DNA of 64,000 nucleotides. Source: Poseidonocella sedimentorum. GTDB taxonomy: Bacteria > Pseudomonadota > Alphaproteobacteria > Rhodobacterales > Rhodobacteraceae. Position numbers and translations under genes: made by a program. The stretch is taken from positions 1 to 64,000 of the forward strand of contig NZ_FOYI01000005.1 in the NCBI RefSeq assembly GCF_900116005.1, written 5' to 3'. Below are positions 63,217 through 64,000 of the stretch, piece after piece. The notes under the pieces are model-generated. The model was given only the letters and a program-made list of their open reading frames with translations, was not told the origin of the DNA and searched no databases. Position 1 is the first letter of the stretch. Each line of letters begins with the position of its first letter.

Positions 63217-64000
63217 ATGGACTTCCTTCAGCACAGCCAGGATCTTCTGCTCGTCTCGGCCTCCTGCCTCGTGGCGCTGGTCGCGGGCTTCACCGGTCTG
63301 TCGCTGACCCGGGACCTGTCGCGCAAGTCGATGGTCCAGAAGAAAATCTCCATCGCGCTCGCCTCGGTTGCGCTTGGCGGGGGCATCTGGTCGATGCATT
63401 TCGTGGCGATGCTCGGCCTGCAACTGCCGATCCTCTTCTACTACGACGCCGCCATCACGCTCATCTCCGCGCTCACCGCGATCCTGATTGTCGCCGCCGC
63501 GCTGGTGCTGCTGCACTTCCGGCCCCGCACGGCGGGGGTGATTTCGGCGGCGGGGGTGATCGTCGGGGTCGGCATCCTCGCGATGCACTACATCGGCATG
63601 GCCGGTCTGGAGCTGTGCCGCGCGGTTTATACCCCGCTGGGCCTCGTCGCCTCCTCCGCCGCGGCAATCGCGCTTTGCATCCTTGCCTTCGGCATCGCCT
63701 ATGGCCGCCGGACCAATCGCAACATCGTCCTCGGGACGGTCTGCTTCGCCATCGCGGTCTGCTCCGTGCATTTCCTCGCCATGGCCGGGACACGTTTCGT
63801 CGCAGCGCCGGGCGTGGCGGAGTTCGGCCCGAGCATGAGCAACGAGGTGCTGGCGCTCGGGGTTATCCTGTCGAGCTTTGTGCTGTTCGGCACGTTCCTG
63901 TGGGTGAGCGTCGCCTATCTCGTGGGCAGCCCGGAGGCGGCTCCGGGCGCGTTGGCCGACGCGCCGCGCGCGCCGGCGGGGGTGCAAGTCCCCTGCGAGC
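63217..64000 (+). CDS. MHYT-domain membrane sensor, 3' part beyond the window
   Basis: Translation from ATG 63217 gives 261 residues before the window ends. The sequence shows three MHYT-type motifs in successive helix pairs: WSMHFVAM, AMHYIGM and SVHFLAM. The His/Met residues of this domain are thought to bind copper and sense gases such as O2, CO or NO. About seven helices are visible, followed by an Ala/Pro-rich linker (PEAAPGALADAPRAPAG). In many homologues a GGDEF/EAL or LytTR output domain follows; here that part is cut off, so the output is unknown. Confidence 0.9.
   Translation, partial: MDFLQHSQDLLLVSASCLVALVAGFTGLSLTRDLSRKSMVQKKISIALASVALGGGIWSMHFVAMLGLQLPILFYYDAAITLISALTAILIVAAALVLLHFRPRTAGVISAAGVIVGVGILAMHYIGMAGLELCRAVYTPLGLVASSAAAIALCILAFGIAYGRRTNRNIVLGTVCFAIAVCSVHFLAMAGTRFVAAPGVAEFGPSMSNEVLALGVILSSFVLFGTFLWVSVAYLVGSPEAAPGALADAPRAPAGVQVPCE

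Overview
The window is chromosomal DNA of a high-G+C alphaproteobacterium, almost certainly Rhodobacterales (Roseobacter/Rhodobacter group). This rests on the full ethylmalonyl-CoA pathway signature (ccr, ecm, mch, mcl2), a fused petABC bc1 operon with a Rhodobacter-like Rieske protein, a LuxR/LuxI pair, an RpoH-type sigma factor, and the gene order rimI-tsaB-nfu / uspA-trpS-rhomboid-murJ-glnD. No rRNA, tRNA, insertion sequence, prophage or CRISPR array was seen. Coding density is high, and many gene pairs overlap through ATGA or GTGA junctions.

Layout. 1-3.6 kb: sucD, sucC and mdh on the minus strand. 3.7-7.6 kb: a TauE-type permease, a small secreted protein, then mcl2, a DUF1737 gene and mch on the plus strand, and a 65-aa orphan gene with its own terminator. 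7.7-13.2 kb: the sdhCDAB operon, with a sulfotransferase, a glycosyltransferase and a small lipoprotein lying between sdhA and sdhB. 13.2-19.4 kb: deoD, an H-NS-like gene, ecm (minus) divergent from an acyltransferase gene, then ccr (plus). 19.5-21.2 kb: a small ORF, luxR and luxI. 21.2-26.7 kb: a RecD-like helicase, an SDR, a TauE/TIGR02186 membrane pair, an ArsR/SRPBCC pair and two small conserved proteins. 26.9-31.8 kb: a complete BMP-type nucleoside ABC importer. 31.9-43.5 kb: mostly conserved housekeeping genes (rimI, tsaB, nfu, uspA, trpS, rhomboid-like, murJ, glnD, LpoA-like), interrupted at 33.9-35.2 kb by two secreted-protein genes. 43.6-55.8 kb: rsmI, yraN, gshB, a lipase-like hydrolase, comM, a GST, rpoH, chaN-like, coaBC, dut, moeB-like and an M3 peptidase. 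55.9-59.0 kb: capsule-export genes and an outer-membrane beta-barrel gene. 59.2-62.0 kb: petABC. 62.4-64 kb: a flavodoxin-fold oxidoreductase and an MHYT-domain gene cut by the window end.

Functionally the left third is a carbon-metabolism hub. Acetyl-CoA assimilation (ccr, ecm, mch, mcl2) yields malate and succinyl-CoA, which feed sucCD, sdhCDAB and mdh; petABC re-oxidises the quinol made by Sdh. The most notable regulatory signal is a pair of TGTGATCACA palindromes, exactly 21 bp apart, found at nearly the same distance from both sucC and sdhC, which suggests one dedicated TCA-cycle regulator. Other sites that look genuine are an Irr-type box before nfu, a lux-box-like palindrome between luxR and luxI, an inverted repeat before ccr, a shared 11-mer at three promoters, and a duplicated operator at the arsR-type gene. 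The most unusual gene arrangement is the sulfotransferase/glycosyltransferase pair embedded and translationally coupled inside the sdh operon.
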